Positions 33,610 through 42,695 of a stretch of DNA of 64,000 nucleotides are shown here, piece after piece. The stretch is from Kiloniellaceae bacterium (GTDB taxonomy: Bacteria > Pseudomonadota > Alphaproteobacteria > Kiloniellales > Kiloniellaceae). A program made the translations under genes and the position numbers. Numbering within the stretch: position 1 is the first letter of the stretch; each line of letters begins with the position of its first letter. A model generated the notes under the pieces. That model worked only from the letters and a program-made list of their open reading frames with translations, did no database searches and was not told where the DNA came from. The stretch is from the NCBI GenBank assembly GCA_009377535.1, contig WHTV01000013.1, positions 1 to 64,000 on the forward strand, in the 5' to 3' direction.

Positions 33610-35609
33610 TTTCCGAGCAGACGCTTCTTGAGGTCGAGCGGGCCGCTGGAGCCGTCGTCGCTGTCCGAGCTGCCGCCAGGCTTCAGGCTGTCCAGCAGAT
33701 CCTTGGCTCCTTCACCCTCCTGCAGCTTCTCGATGACGGCGGCGGGATCCTTCACCTGATCCTTCAGCATGCTCTCGAGGTCCGGCCCGTAGGAGATGTC
33801 GTGCCACGGCCCGCTGACCTTGATCGGCACTGCGATGCCCGAAGCATCGGAAGCGCCGCCCTGGCCTTCGATGCTGCCGACCAGCTTGGGCTTCACCTGG
33901 TAGTCGACCGTGCGCGGCGGCAGCGGAACCTTGCCCGCCCCGCTCATCCGCAACAACGGTGCGACCAGCGAAAGGTCGTCGTTGCTGACGATTCCCTTGT
34001 CGATGGTGAAGGTGCCGGACAGTTCGGCGAAATCCGTCGCCTGGGCGTCATCGAAAGACTGCTCGATGGCCGCCGTCGAGATGTCGCGCACCATGGCCGC
34101 CAGGTTGATGCCCTTGATGGCCCCGTCGCGGAACACCACACCACCGTCGCCGTTGAGGTTGGAGACCAGCTCGCGCTGGCTGCCGCCGGTGGTCTGCACG
34201 GAGAACTTGCTCTCCGTGGTGCCGAGGATGCGGTCGAACTTCGCCAGGTCATTGAGGAAGGGACCGGCCTGGAAGTTCGCCAAGTCGAAATCGGCCGTGA
34301 TGGCGGGCTTGCCGCTGCTGCCGTCGACCACCACCTTGCCCTTGCCGGAGCCCTCGTAGAGCTGCATCTCCGCCAGGTCCGCCGTCAGCTTGCTGTCCTG
34401 CAGCACCACGGTCAGGCTGCTCTGGCCGATCTTCACGTCCTTGAACTGGATGCTGCTGGCATTGAAGGCGAGGTCGGCATTCACCGCGCCGAGCCCGGAG
34501 ACGTCGATCGGCTCGTCGCTCCAGTCGCCGCCACCGGCCGCCCCGTCACCGGCTTGGCCTGCCTCGGCCGACTCCTGCTCCGGTGGCAGGTAGGGATTGA
34601 CGTTCAACTGGTCGACCGTCAGCTCTGCCTTGATCATCGGCTTGGCGCCGGTGGCGTCGACCGCGAAAAGACCCTCGCCGGCGATATCGTCGAGCTTCAG
34701 CTTGGCTTCAGTGAGCGCGACCTTGGCGCCCGTCATCTCCAGCTGGCCGGCGATGTTGAAGGGGCCGAAACCATCGCCCGGAAAGTCCAGCGGATTGCCG
34801 GTCCAGGCAGCGAGATTGCGGAGCGAGGGCACGTCGAGCTGCAGTGCGCCCTGCAGGCCGAGCGCTTCGGCACTACGCGCAGCGCCGTCGAAAGCGAAGG
34901 TCACCGGCGCGGAGTCGATCTTCATGGCGAGGTTGGTGGTCTCTCCGGCCATCAGGGCGCTTGGGTTCTCCGCGTTCATTTCCAGTGCGATCTTCTCACC
35001 GTTCCAGATTGCCGATCCTTCCGCCGCGAAGGGCGAGGACAGCGAGAGCAGCGAAAGCTCCATGTTCACCTCGCTGACCGTCATCGCCTGGTCGCTCCGG
35101 CGGTCGAGGTAGTTGAGGGTGCCGTCGTTCAGGCGCACCTCGCCGAGGCGGATTTCGCTGACCGGCGAGGCTCCGCCGCCCGAATCGCCGGCATCGCCGG
35201 AGGGGGCCGTGGTCTCCCCGGTCGTCTGCAGCTGCCAATTGGGCACTCCCTGGGCGTCGACCTCGAGGTTGATCACCGGCCTTTCCAGGATAAAGCGGTC
35301 GATGGCCACCTCGCCGCTCAACAGCGGCAGCAGCTGCAAGGCGACGTCGAGGCGCTCGACGGTCGCCATCTCCGGCGTCGAGGCGCCCGGCGCATTGGCA
35401 AAGCCGACGTTTTCCACCGAAACGGCGATGACCGGAAGCAGCGAGAGCGAGATGTCGCCGTCGATGCGCAGGTCGCGCCCGGTGGCCTCCTTCGCGCGGG
35501 CCTGGATCTCACCCTTGTAGCTGTCCAGAGGGATCAGGAAGGGGGCGACGACCACCGCCACGAGGAGCAGCAGCACCACGACGCCCAGTCCGATGAGCAG
35601 CTTCTTCAT
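33606..35609 (-). CDS. AsmA family protein
   Basis: This 667-residue inner-membrane protein has one N-terminal anchor (LLIGLGVVVLLLLVAVVVAP) and a long periplasmic beta-rich domain. The N-terminal AsmA signature includes YKGEIQARAKEATGRDLRID and the C-terminal AsmA_2 domain contains a NLNGDGGVVFRDGAIKGINL repeat, FAELSGTFTIDKGIVSNDDL and YQVKPKLVGS. AsmA-like proteins form lipid-transfer bridges or aid outer-membrane assembly in Gram-negative bacteria; this annotation is of that family, not of a defined pathway. GGAGG before ATG 35609 supports the start. Overlaps the LEA2 lipoprotein gene. Confidence 0.93.
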   Translation of the reverse strand: MKKLLIGLGVVVLLLLVAVVVAPFLIPLDSYKGEIQARAKEATGRDLRIDGDISLSLLPVIAVSVENVGFANAPGASTPEMATVERLDVALQLLPLLSGEVAIDRFILERPVINLEVDAQGVPNWQLQTTGETTAPSGDAGDSGGGASPVSEIRLGEVRLNDGTLNYLDRRSDQAMTVSEVNMELSLLSLSSPFAAEGSAIWNGEKIALEMNAENPSALMAGETTNLAMKIDSAPVTFAFDGAARSAEALGLQGALQLDVPSLRNLAAWTGNPLDFPGDGFGPFNIAGQLEMTGAKVALTEAKLKLDDIAGEGLFAVDATGAKPMIKAELTVDQLNVNPYLPPEQESAEAGQAGDGAAGGGDWSDEPIDVSGLGAVNADLAFNASSIQFKDVKIGQSSLTVVLQDSKLTADLAEMQLYEGSGKGKVVVDGSSGKPAITADFDLANFQAGPFLNDLAKFDRILGTTESKFSVQTTGGSQRELVSNLNGDGGVVFRDGAIKGINLAAMVRDISTAAIEQSFDDAQATDFAELSGTFTIDKGIVSNDDLSLVAPLLRMSGAGKVPLPPRTVDYQVKPKLVGSIEGQGGASDASGIAVPIKVSGPWHDISYGPDLESMLKDQVKDPAAVIEKLQEGEGAKDLLDSLKPGGSSDSDDGSSGPLDLKKRLLGN

Positions 35610-35742
35610 ATCTGTTCGACCTCCGATGGAGGCGCCGACCACTCAGGCGGCCGCGCCGTTGTCCCCCGACAATTCCAATTTCGTTACCCAGCGTTCCCGC
35701 GACGGCCTTCGCAACTGTCGCGTTCCCTGTCCACTGCCCTTC

Positions 35743-36573
35743 CTAGTCGGCTGCGGCACCGACCATGTGCATCGTGCGCTGCGGAAAGGGAATGGTGATG
35801 TTCTCCATGTCCATCCTGTTTTTCAGGTTCTTGGTCAAATCGAACTTCAGCCCCCAATAGTCGGCGGCATTGCACCAGACACGCACGACGAAGTTGACCG
35901 AGCTGTTGCCCAGGTCGGTAACGGCGGCCATCGGCTCCGGCTCCGCGACGACGCGAGAATCCTTCTTCATTTCGTCGATGATCGCCGCGAGGGCTTTGTC
36001 GATGTCGTCCTCGTAGGCGATACCGATCACAATGTCGACCCGCCGCGTCGGATGGAAGGAATAGTTCTTTATGGCCGAGCCCCAGATCTGCGCATTCGGT
36101 GCGAGGATCTGCACGTTGTCCGGGGTCGCCAGTTCGGTGATGAAGAGGGAAATATCCTTCACCGTGCCGGCCAGCCCGCCGCCCTCAATGTAGTCGCCGA
36201 TCTTGAACGGCCGGAACAGCAGCAGCATGACGCCGGCAGCAACATTGCTGAGCGTGCCTTGCAGTGCCAGTCCGATGGCCAAGCCGGCGGCACCGAGCGC
36301 CGCGATGAAGCTGGTAGTCTCCACGCCGAACTGCGACAGCACGGCGATAACTGTGAAAATGATGACGGCGTAATAGGCGAGGCTCGAGAAGAAGCTGCGC
36401 AGCGTTGCGTCGATGTTCTTGAACCTGCTGAGACCCCTGCTGATGCTGCCGCGCGCCCATCCGGCGACGACGAAACCGATGATGAGAATGACGATGGCGC
36501 CGAGGACGCTCAGCCCGTAGCTGGCCACCAGGGCCATCACCATCGTCCAGACTTCTTCGATGGCTTGCTCCAC
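35743..36573 (-). CDS. Small-conductance mechanosensitive channel (MscS family)
   Basis: This 276-residue channel protein has three membrane helices and the MscS core. The pore-lining helix reads GAAGLAIGLALQGTLSNVAA (about residues 85-104), with FRPFKIGDYIEGGGLAGTV starting the cytoplasmic beta domain and an alpha/beta C-terminus ending FPQRTMHM. It releases solutes on hypo-osmotic shock. GTG 36573 is chosen because GGGGGAG lies four bases before it; the ten upstream codons lack family similarity. It stands alone, 134 bases from the AsmA gene. Confidence 0.94.
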   Translation of the reverse strand: MEQAIEEVWTMVMALVASYGLSVLGAIVILIIGFVVAGWARGSISRGLSRFKNIDATLRSFFSSLAYYAVIIFTVIAVLSQFGVETTSFIAALGAAGLAIGLALQGTLSNVAAGVMLLLFRPFKIGDYIEGGGLAGTVKDISLFITELATPDNVQILAPNAQIWGSAIKNYSFHPTRRVDIVIGIAYEDDIDKALAAIIDEMKKDSRVVAEPEPMAAVTDLGNSSVNFVVRVWCNAADYWGLKFDLTKNLKNRMDMENITIPFPQRTMHMVGAAAD

Positions 36574-36603
36574 TAAGCTCCCCCTTCCAACTGCCTGCCT
36601 CAA

Positions 36604-36886
36604 AATGCCTATGCCAAGGCCCGTCCCATCGGCGGCCGCGCTGTCGTCGGCCGGCCGCTGACCGGCCCAATGAACACGTTGCGAAGGGTTTCGCCATACT
36701 AAACCGGAAACGCAGGGAAGCGAATGCTTCGTGCAGATCGGAATAGGAGTTTTCGCCTGATTCGGCCGGATTCCTGCGCAGACTAGAGCCCAGCGCGCCG
36801 TGGCGATCCAAAAACATTTCTGTGACCCTCACAACCTGAGGGATACGAGGCCTTTGCAGCTCTTGCGCGGAGGTGTCGGTCTTTCC
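36604..36886. other. Intergenic region between mscS-type gene and cobB
   Basis: About 280 bases with no credible gene. It must contain the promoter of the minus-strand MscS gene, including AT-rich sequence around 36680-36760. A small hairpin at 36826-36842 near the cobB end is described separately. Confidence 0.4.
36826..36842 (-). terminator. Weak terminator-like hairpin after cobB
   Basis: A 6-bp stem (36826-36831 with 36837-36842, loop of 5) lies about 45 bases after the cobB stop on the minus strand. The downstream sequence contains ATGTTTTTGG, so a T-run follows at a distance. A short stem makes this a moderate candidate for the end of the cobA-cobB transcript. Confidence 0.4.
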
Positions 36887-38224
36887 TCAAGCCGCCTCGC
36901 GGTCGATGAGATGCAGGAAAGACCCAAAGACACGGCCGTTGTGCTGGCCCACCGGCCCTAGATCGTCGCCGCCGGCCGAAGCGGCACGAAACAGCGCCGT
37001 CGCCGCCGGCCCTTCGCTGCCCAGCACGCGGGCGTAGTGGAATTCGTGGCCCCGGAAAGCCGCGCCGGCGGTGCCGAGAAGCCCCGACGCCAGCAGTTCG
37101 GCTCTGCGGTAGCCGAGATGGCGCTGCGGCGTCTTGAAGGAGCTTTCCAGCGGCAGCAGCCCCGCCATGGCATGGCGCGCGCCCTCGGCGTCCTCCAGCC
37201 CCTGGCCGAGAACCATGTATCCGCCGCACTCGCCGTAGATTGTCGCGCCGTCCGCCGCCGCGGCCCTGAGACCGTCCAGAAAGCGCGATGCGGCGGCCAA
37301 GCGGCCCGCCTCCAGTTCGGGATAGCCGCCGGGCAGGTAGATCGCCGTGGCGGCCGGGTCGGGCGCTTGATCGGCCAAAGGTGAGAAGGCCACGACCTCC
37401 GCCCCGGCCCGGCGCCAGCCCTGCAGCACCAGCGGATAGGCAAAGGCAAAGGCGACGTCCTCCGCCACGGCAATGCGCTGGCCCAGTGGCGGCAAGGGCG
37501 CTGCCGGAGCAGCGCTGCCCGACAGCCCGGCGGGGCGTGCCGCCGCCAGCAGCGCGGTGACGTCGACCTGCGCCGCGACCGCGGCAGCGGCAGCTTCGAG
37601 GAAGGCTTCGAGGTGATCGTCCTCCGCCGCCTGCACGAGGCCGAGGTGGCGCGAGGGCCGCGCCAGCCCGGGATCGCGCCGCAGCGCGCCGAAGACGGTG
37701 AAGCCGGCATCCGCACAGGCCGCCCGTAACAGGCTCTCGTGGCGCGGGCTCGCGACATTGTTCAGGAGTATCCCGGCCAGCGTGACTTCGGCATGGAAGC
37801 CGGCGAAGCCCCGCGCCAGGGCGGCGACCGAGGCGCCCATGCCCTGGCAGTCTACCACCAGCACCACCGGCCAGCCGGTCAGCGCAGCGAGCTGCGCCGT
37901 CGAGCCGGCGGCCAGGCCGAGCGCGTCGCGCGCCGGCGCGCCGTCGAAGAGGCCCATGACGCCCTCGCCAAGGATCAGCTCGGCACCCTCGGCAGCCTCG
38001 GCGAGCGCGGCCGCCAGGGTTTCCGGCCGCATCGCCCAGCCGTCGAGATTGAGGCAGGAACGCCCGCTGGCGGCGCGGTGGAAACCGGGATCAATGTAGT
38101 CGGGACCGACCTTCACGGAGCCGACCGTCCGGCCCAAATTGCGCAGCCGGCGCAGCAGGGCGAGGGTGAGCGTGGTTTTGCCGCTGCCCGAAGCGGGGGC
38201 AGCGAGGAGCAGGCCGCGGGTCAT
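36887..38224 (-). CDS. cobB: Cobyrinate a,c-diamide synthase
   Basis: This 445-residue enzyme amidates the a and c side chains of (hydrogeno)cobyrinate using glutamine and ATP. The P-loop APASGSGKTTLT is at residues 9-20, VGSVKVGPDYIDPGFH and MGLFDG follow; the class I glutamine amidotransferase domain has the nucleophile Cys333 in YGECGGYMVLG and RGHEFHYARV with the catalytic His. Start ATG overlaps the stop of cobA (ATGA). It is the last gene of this short operon, followed by a weak terminator. The family cannot be told apart as CobB (late cobalt) or CbiA (early cobalt) from motifs alone. Confidence 0.95.
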   Translation of the reverse strand: MTRGLLLAAPASGSGKTTLTLALLRRLRNLGRTVGSVKVGPDYIDPGFHRAASGRSCLNLDGWAMRPETLAAALAEAAEGAELILGEGVMGLFDGAPARDALGLAAGSTAQLAALTGWPVVLVVDCQGMGASVAALARGFAGFHAEVTLAGILLNNVASPRHESLLRAACADAGFTVFGALRRDPGLARPSRHLGLVQAAEDDHLEAFLEAAAAAVAAQVDVTALLAAARPAGLSGSAAPAAPLPPLGQRIAVAEDVAFAFAYPLVLQGWRRAGAEVVAFSPLADQAPDPAATAIYLPGGYPELEAGRLAAASRFLDGLRAAAADGATIYGECGGYMVLGQGLEDAEGARHAMAGLLPLESSFKTPQRHLGYRRAELLASGLLGTAGAAFRGHEFHYARVLGSEGPAATALFRAASAGGDDLGPVGQHNGRVFGSFLHLIDREAA

Positions 38225-39060
38225 CCGGTCTCGCGCCGCCGGGAGGGACCTAGCGGATCGGGGTCGAGCACGCGGCCGGCGGCGAGGCCCTGCCAGTCGA
38301 GTCCGGCGCGCAGGCGCACCACCTCTCCGACCACCACGATGCAGGGTGGCTCGATGCCGGCAGCGGCGATGTCCTCGGCGCAGCGCGCCAAGGTGGTTTC
38401 CAGGATGACCTGCTCGGGTAGGGTCGCCTGGCTGACCACGGCGACCGGCTCCTCGGCCGGCCGGCCATGCTGCAGCAGAGCACCGGCGATGGCGGCGATG
38501 TGCTTGAGGGCCATGTAGAGCACGACGACCGGCGAACCCTTGGCAAGCGCCGCCCAGTCGAGGCCGTCCGGCACGGCACCGCCGACGCCGTGGCCGGTGA
38601 CGAAGGTGACGGCGGAGTTGGTGTCGCGGTGGGTCACCGGAATGCCGGCATAGGCAAGGCCGCCGATGCCGGCGGAGATGCCGGGGATGACGCGGAAGGG
38701 CACCCCGGCGGCGACCAGTGCCAGGGCCTCCTCGCCGCCACGGCCGAACACGAAGGGGTCGCCGCCCTTCAGGCGCAACACCCGCTTGCCGGCCTTGGCG
38801 AGGCGCACCAGGCGCTGCGAGATGTCGGCCTGAACCGGTGAGGGCTTGCCGCCGCGCTTGCCAGCAAAGATCCGCTCGCAATCCGGCCGCGCGAGGTCGA
38901 GGATGGCGCTCGCCACCAGGGCATCGTAGACCACCGCATCGGCCTGCTGCAGCCCGTTCACCGCGTGCAAGGTCAAAAGGCCCGGGTCGCCTGGCCCGGC
39001 GCCGACCAGCCACACGCTGCCGGCCTCGAAAATCGGCAGGGAAAGATCATCAGTTTCCAT
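38221..39060 (-). CDS. cobA: Uroporphyrinogen-III C-methyltransferase
   Basis: This 279-residue SAM-dependent methyltransferase of the SUMT type makes precorrin-2 from uroporphyrinogen III, the entry step to cobalamin (and sirohaem). Conserved: VWLVGAGPGDPGLLTL near the N-terminus, DAVVYDALV, GGDPFVFGRGGEEA (about residue 106-119), VIPGISAGIGG, YAGIPVTHRDTNS, and ALKHIAAIAGAL. The start is uncertain: ATG 39060 was preferred to the upstream GTG at 39069. It diverges from cbiD with only about 70 bases between, so the promoters must overlap. No siroheme-type CysG domain is fused. Confidence 0.95.
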   Translation of the reverse strand: METDDLSLPIFEAGSVWLVGAGPGDPGLLTLHAVNGLQQADAVVYDALVASAILDLARPDCERIFAGKRGGKPSPVQADISQRLVRLAKAGKRVLRLKGGDPFVFGRGGEEALALVAAGVPFRVIPGISAGIGGLAYAGIPVTHRDTNSAVTFVTGHGVGGAVPDGLDWAALAKGSPVVVLYMALKHIAAIAGALLQHGRPAEEPVAVVSQATLPEQVILETTLARCAEDIAAAGIEPPCIVVVGEVVRLRAGLDWQGLAAGRVLDPDPLGPSRRRETG

Positions 39061-39131
39061 GAAGCGCACTCTAGACGGCAGGAGGCCGGCCGTCCTGGTC
39101 AGTGGAAAGCCGGTAATTGTAGAATAGCGAC

Positions 39132-40225
39132 ATGACTCGCAAACCGGAAGGCGCGTTGCGGCGCGGCTGGACCACAGGGGCCTGCGCCACAGCGGCCACC
39201 AAGGCTGCCTACACGGCGCTGCTCACCGGGCAGTTCCCGGATCCCGTCTCCATCACCCTGCCGAAGGGCGAGCAGCCGGCCTTCGCGCTGACCCGCGAAG
39301 CGCTGTCGGACGACTCGGCCAGCGCCGCCATCGTGAAGGACGCCGGCGACGACCCGGACGTCACCCATCTGGCCACCGTGCAGGTGACCCTGCGCCGCAC
39401 CGCGCCCGGCAGCGGAGTCGTCTTCAAGGCCGGCGCCGGCGTCGGCACCGTCACCAAGCCGGGGCTGCCGCTGCCGGTCGGCGAGCCGGCCATCAACCCG
39501 GTGCCGCGGCAGATGATGCGCCAGGTGGTGGCCGAGGTCGCCGCCGGGCATGGCGACGCCGGCGACGTGGAGATCGAGATCTCCGTCGATAATGGCGCGG
39601 CCCTGGCCAAGCAGACCTGGAACCCACGCCTTGGCATTCTCGGCGGCCTTTCCATCCTCGGCACCACCGGGGTGGTGGTGCCGTTCTCCTGCTCGGCCTG
39701 GATCCATTCGATTCACCGAGGCATCGACGTGGCGCGGGCCCTCGGTCTTGGCCACGCGGCCGCCTGCACTGGTTCGACCTCCGAGGCGGCCGTGCAGCGC
39801 CTCTACCACCTGCCGGAGAGCGCCCTGCTCGACATGGGCGACTTCGCCGGCGGCCTGCTGAAGTACTTGCGCCGGCACCCGCTGCCGCGCCTCACTCTGG
39901 CCGGCGGCTTCGGCAAACTCTGAAGCTGGCGGCCGGCCATCTCGATCTGCATTCGGGGCGTAGCCAGGTCGACTTCGACCTGCTGGCGGAGACCCTCGCG
40001 GGCCTCGGCGCCGCGCCGGCGCTGCTGGCCGAGGCGCGCCAGGCCAACACGGCCAAGCAGGTGCTCGACCTGGCAGCGGCGGCCGGCCTGCCGTTGGCCG
40101 ACGCCGTGGCCGCGCGAGCCCGGGCCGCCGCACTCGGCGTCCTCGACGGGGCGATCGAGGTGGAGGTCATGATTTTCGACCGTAGTGGAAATCTCGTCGG
40201 CCAGGCGCCAGGTTGGCCGTCATGA
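39132..40225 (+). pseudogene. cbiD: Cobalt-precorrin-5B (C1)-methyltransferase, interrupted by a one-base frameshift
   Basis: CbiD methylates C1 of cobalt-precorrin-5B in cobalamin synthesis. The first frame runs to TGA at 39921-39923 (263 residues) and shows GWTTGACATAATKAAYTALL, NPVPRQMMRQVV, ILGGLSILGTTGVVVP and LLDMGDFAGGLLKY. It then stops just at FGKL. The missing C-terminus lies in the neighbouring frame from 39923: KLAAGHLDLHSGRSQVD, ANTAKQVLDLAA, IFDRSGNLVGQAPGW, ending at 40225. Restoring one C in CTCTGAAG, at about 39921, gives one protein of normal length, about 364 residues. Either an assembly error or a real recent inactivation. The restored end overlaps the cobK start by four bases, as expected for a once-intact operon. 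Confidence 0.88.
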
Positions 40226-40986
40226 GCGAATCCCCCCTCAGACAACCGAAGCGCATCCTGCTGCTTGGCGGCACCGGCGACTCGCGGCTGCTGGCCGAAA
40301 GCCTCGCCGAGCGCGCGGGCGTCGAGGTGATTTCCTCCCTCGCCGGCCGCACCGAGCAGCCCGCCACCCTTCCGGGAGGCTTGCGCATCGGCGGCTTCGG
40401 CGGCGTCGAGGCGCTGGCTGACTATCTGGTAAGCGAACGCATCGACCTGCTCGTCGACGCCACCCATCCCTTCGCCGCAAGGATCTCCGACAACGCGGAG
40501 GACGCTTGCCGTCGGACCGGCACGCCACGGCTGCTGCTGGCCCGACCGCCCTGGCGCGAGGTCGAGGGCGACACCTGGATCCGGGTGCCTGACGCCGAGG
40601 CGGCCGCCGCGCAGCTGCCGGGGCTGGCCGAGCGCGTCTTCCTCTCCGTCGGCCGACAGGAACTGGAAGCCTTCTCCGACCTGCCGCGGGTCCAGTTCCT
40701 GGTGCGCATGGTCGACGCGCCACGCGGCGCCCTGCCCCTGCACGATTACCAGGTGGTGCTGGGCCGCGGCCCTTTCGACGAGAACGGCGAGCGCGCCCTC
40801 TTCCTGCTGCACGGCATCCAGGCGCTGGTCACCAGGAACTCCGGCGGCGAGGCGACCTACGCCAAGATTGCGGTGGCGCGCGAGCTCGGTGTGCCGGTGG
40901 TCATGATCGAGCGGCCGCCGCTGCGGGAGCAGGAAACCGCCGCCTCGGTCGAGGAAGCGCTCGACTGGATCTCGGCGCGGCTTTAG
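40222..40986 (+). CDS. cobK: Precorrin-6A (cobalt-precorrin-6A) reductase
   Basis: This 254-residue NADPH-dependent reductase of the corrin ring (CobK/CbiJ) has a Rossmann start RILLLGGTGDSRLLAESLAE, LLVDATHPFAARISDNAEDA (conserved HPFA motif), VFLSVGRQELEAFSDL, RMVDAP and TRNSGGEATYAKI. It reduces precorrin-6A to the dihydro form. ATG 40222 overlaps the restored cbiD stop in ATGA form; a TTG nine bases earlier is a less likely start. It ends the plus-strand pair; about 200 bases separate it from the SulP gene. Confidence 0.95.
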   Translation: MSESPLRQPKRILLLGGTGDSRLLAESLAERAGVEVISSLAGRTEQPATLPGGLRIGGFGGVEALADYLVSERIDLLVDATHPFAARISDNAEDACRRTGTPRLLLARPPWREVEGDTWIRVPDAEAAAAQLPGLAERVFLSVGRQELEAFSDLPRVQFLVRMVDAPRGALPLHDYQVVLGRGPFDENGERALFLLHGIQALVTRNSGGEATYAKIAVARELGVPVVMIERPPLREQETAASVEEALDWISARL

Positions 40987-41190
40987 CTAGCCTCCCTTCA
41001 CCTTCGCCGACGGCCTTTCCATTTTCATGTTGCGGTGCAGCAATAACGCGCCTATCACTAGCCCATTCGCTCGGACCCGGTGAGATTCCGGGTGGCTCCG
41101 CCGGCCGCCGATCCGCCGGAAAACCCGCCAGAACCAACCCACTGCAAACGGATCCAGTCATCCGCGTGGGTTCCGCTAACCGGGATCTCC

Positions 41191-42675
41191 ATGAATTCTC
41201 TCTTCGCCTACCGCGACCAGTGGTTCGGCAACATCCGCGGCGACGTGCTGGCCGGGTTGGTTGTTGCCCTGGCGCTGATTCCCGAAGCCATCGCCTTTTC
41301 GATCATCGCCGGCGTCGACCCCAAGGTGGGCCTTTTCGCCTCCTTCTCGATCGCGGTCCTCACGGCGTTCACCGGCGGCCGCCCCGGCATGATCTCGGCT
41401 GCTACCGCCGCCACGGCGGTGCTGATGATCACCCTGGTCAAGGACCACGGGCTGCAGTACCTGCTGGCGGCGACGGTCGTCGCCGGCCTGCTGCAGATTG
41501 CCGCCGGATGCCTGCGGCTCGGCTACCTCATGCGTTTCGTATCCCGCTCGGTGATCACGGGCTTCGTCAACGCGCTGGCGATCCTCATTTTCCTCGCACA
41601 GCTGCCGGAACTCATCGGCGTGCCCTGGCTGACCTACGTCATGGTCGCCGCGGGTCTCGCGATCATCTATCTGTTCCCCTTCCTCACCAAGTCGATCCCC
41701 TCGCCGCTCATCTGCATCCTGGCCCTGACGGCCGTTGCAATAGGCTTCGGCCTCGACGTGCGGATCGTGGGCGACATGGGCGAGCTGCCCTCCACGCTGC
41801 CCGTGTTCCTTCTGCCGGACTTGCCGCTGACCTTCGAGACGCTGATGATCGTGCTGCCCTATTCGGCAGCGGTGGCGGCGGTGGGCCTGCTGGAGTCGCT
41901 GATGACCGCCACCATCGTCGATGACCTGACGGATACCCCGAGCAACAAGAACCAGGAGTGCATCGGCCAGGGCATCGCCAATACGGCCACCGGCTTCATC
42001 GGCGGCATGGCGGGCTGCGCCATGATTGGCCAGTCGATGATCAACGTAAAATCGGGTGGACGCGGCCGGCTATCCACCTTCTGCGCCGGCGCCTTCCTGC
42101 TGTTCATGATTGTGGTGCTCGGCGACTGGGTGAAGCAGATCCCCATGGCGGCGCTGGTCGCCATCATGATCATGGTGGCAATCGGCACCTTCAGCTGGTC
42201 GTCGATCAAGAATCTGAAGGACCATCCGCGGAGTTCGTCCGTGGTCATGCTGGCGACGGTCGCCTGCGTGGTGTTCACCCACAACCTGGCGATCGGCGTG
42301 CTGGTCGGCGTGCTGCTGTCGGGCATCTTCTTTGCCTGGAAGATCTCGCAAATCTTCCGCGTCACCTCGACCCTTTCCGAAGACGGCACGGCGCGTCGCT
42401 ACGTGGTCGAGGGCCAGGTCTTCTTTGCTTCCGCCGACGCCTTCACCGCCGCCTTCGACTTCAAGGAGGCGCTCGAGAAGGTCACCATCGACGTCAGCCG
42501 CGCCCACATCTGGGACATTTCAAGCGTCGCGGCGTTGGATATGATCATTCTGAAGTTCCGCCGCGAGGGCGCCGAGGTCGAGATCCTCGGGCTGAACAAG
42601 GCCAGCGAGACCATCGTCGACAGGCTGGCAATTCACGATAAGCCCGGGGCGCTCGAACGCCTCATGGGGCACTGA
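41191..42675 (+). CDS. SulP family inorganic anion transporter with STAS domain
   Basis: This 494-residue transporter has about 11 to 12 membrane helices in the SulP core ([20 protein letters not shown] at 13-32, typical of the family, and [16 protein letters not shown]) and a C-terminal STAS domain from about residue 395 ([19 protein letters not shown], then [20 protein letters not shown]). Family members move sulfate, bicarbonate or dicarboxylates; the substrate is not shown. The start ATG 41191 is preceded only by a weak GGGAT; the upstream frame from 41080 is low in family resemblance. The two-domain stress protein follows 20 bases downstream, suggesting one operon. Confidence 0.92.
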   Translation: MNSLFAYRDQWFGNIRGDVLAGLVVALALIPEAIAFSIIAGVDPKVGLFASFSIAVLTAFTGGRPGMISAATAATAVLMITLVKDHGLQYLLAATVVAGLLQIAAGCLRLGYLMRFVSRSVITGFVNALAILIFLAQLPELIGVPWLTYVMVAAGLAIIYLFPFLTKSIPSPLICILALTAVAIGFGLDVRIVGDMGELPSTLPVFLLPDLPLTFETLMIVLPYSAAVAAVGLLESLMTATIVDDLTDTPSNKNQECIGQGIANTATGFIGGMAGCAMIGQSMINVKSGGRGRLSTFCAGAFLLFMIVVLGDWVKQIPMAALVAIMIMVAIGTFSWSSIKNLKDHPRSSSVVMLATVACVVFTHNLAIGVLVGVLLSGIFFAWKISQIFRVTSTLSEDGTARRYVVEGQVFFASADAFTAAFDFKEALEKVTIDVSRAHIWDISSVAALDMIILKFRREGAEVEILGLNKASETIVDRLAIHDKPGALERLMGH

Positions 42676-42695
42676 AGGGCTGCAGGGAGGAAACC

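Noticed and set aside
41080-41145. Sequence resembling parts of a cobalamin riboswitch between cobK and the SulP gene (ACCCGG-TGAGATT-CCGGGT hairpin and an ACTGCAA)
   Set aside because: The spacing between the two motifs is far too long, the GCCCCCGC core and the B12 box are missing, and the downstream gene is an anion transporter. A covariance-model search would be decisive.
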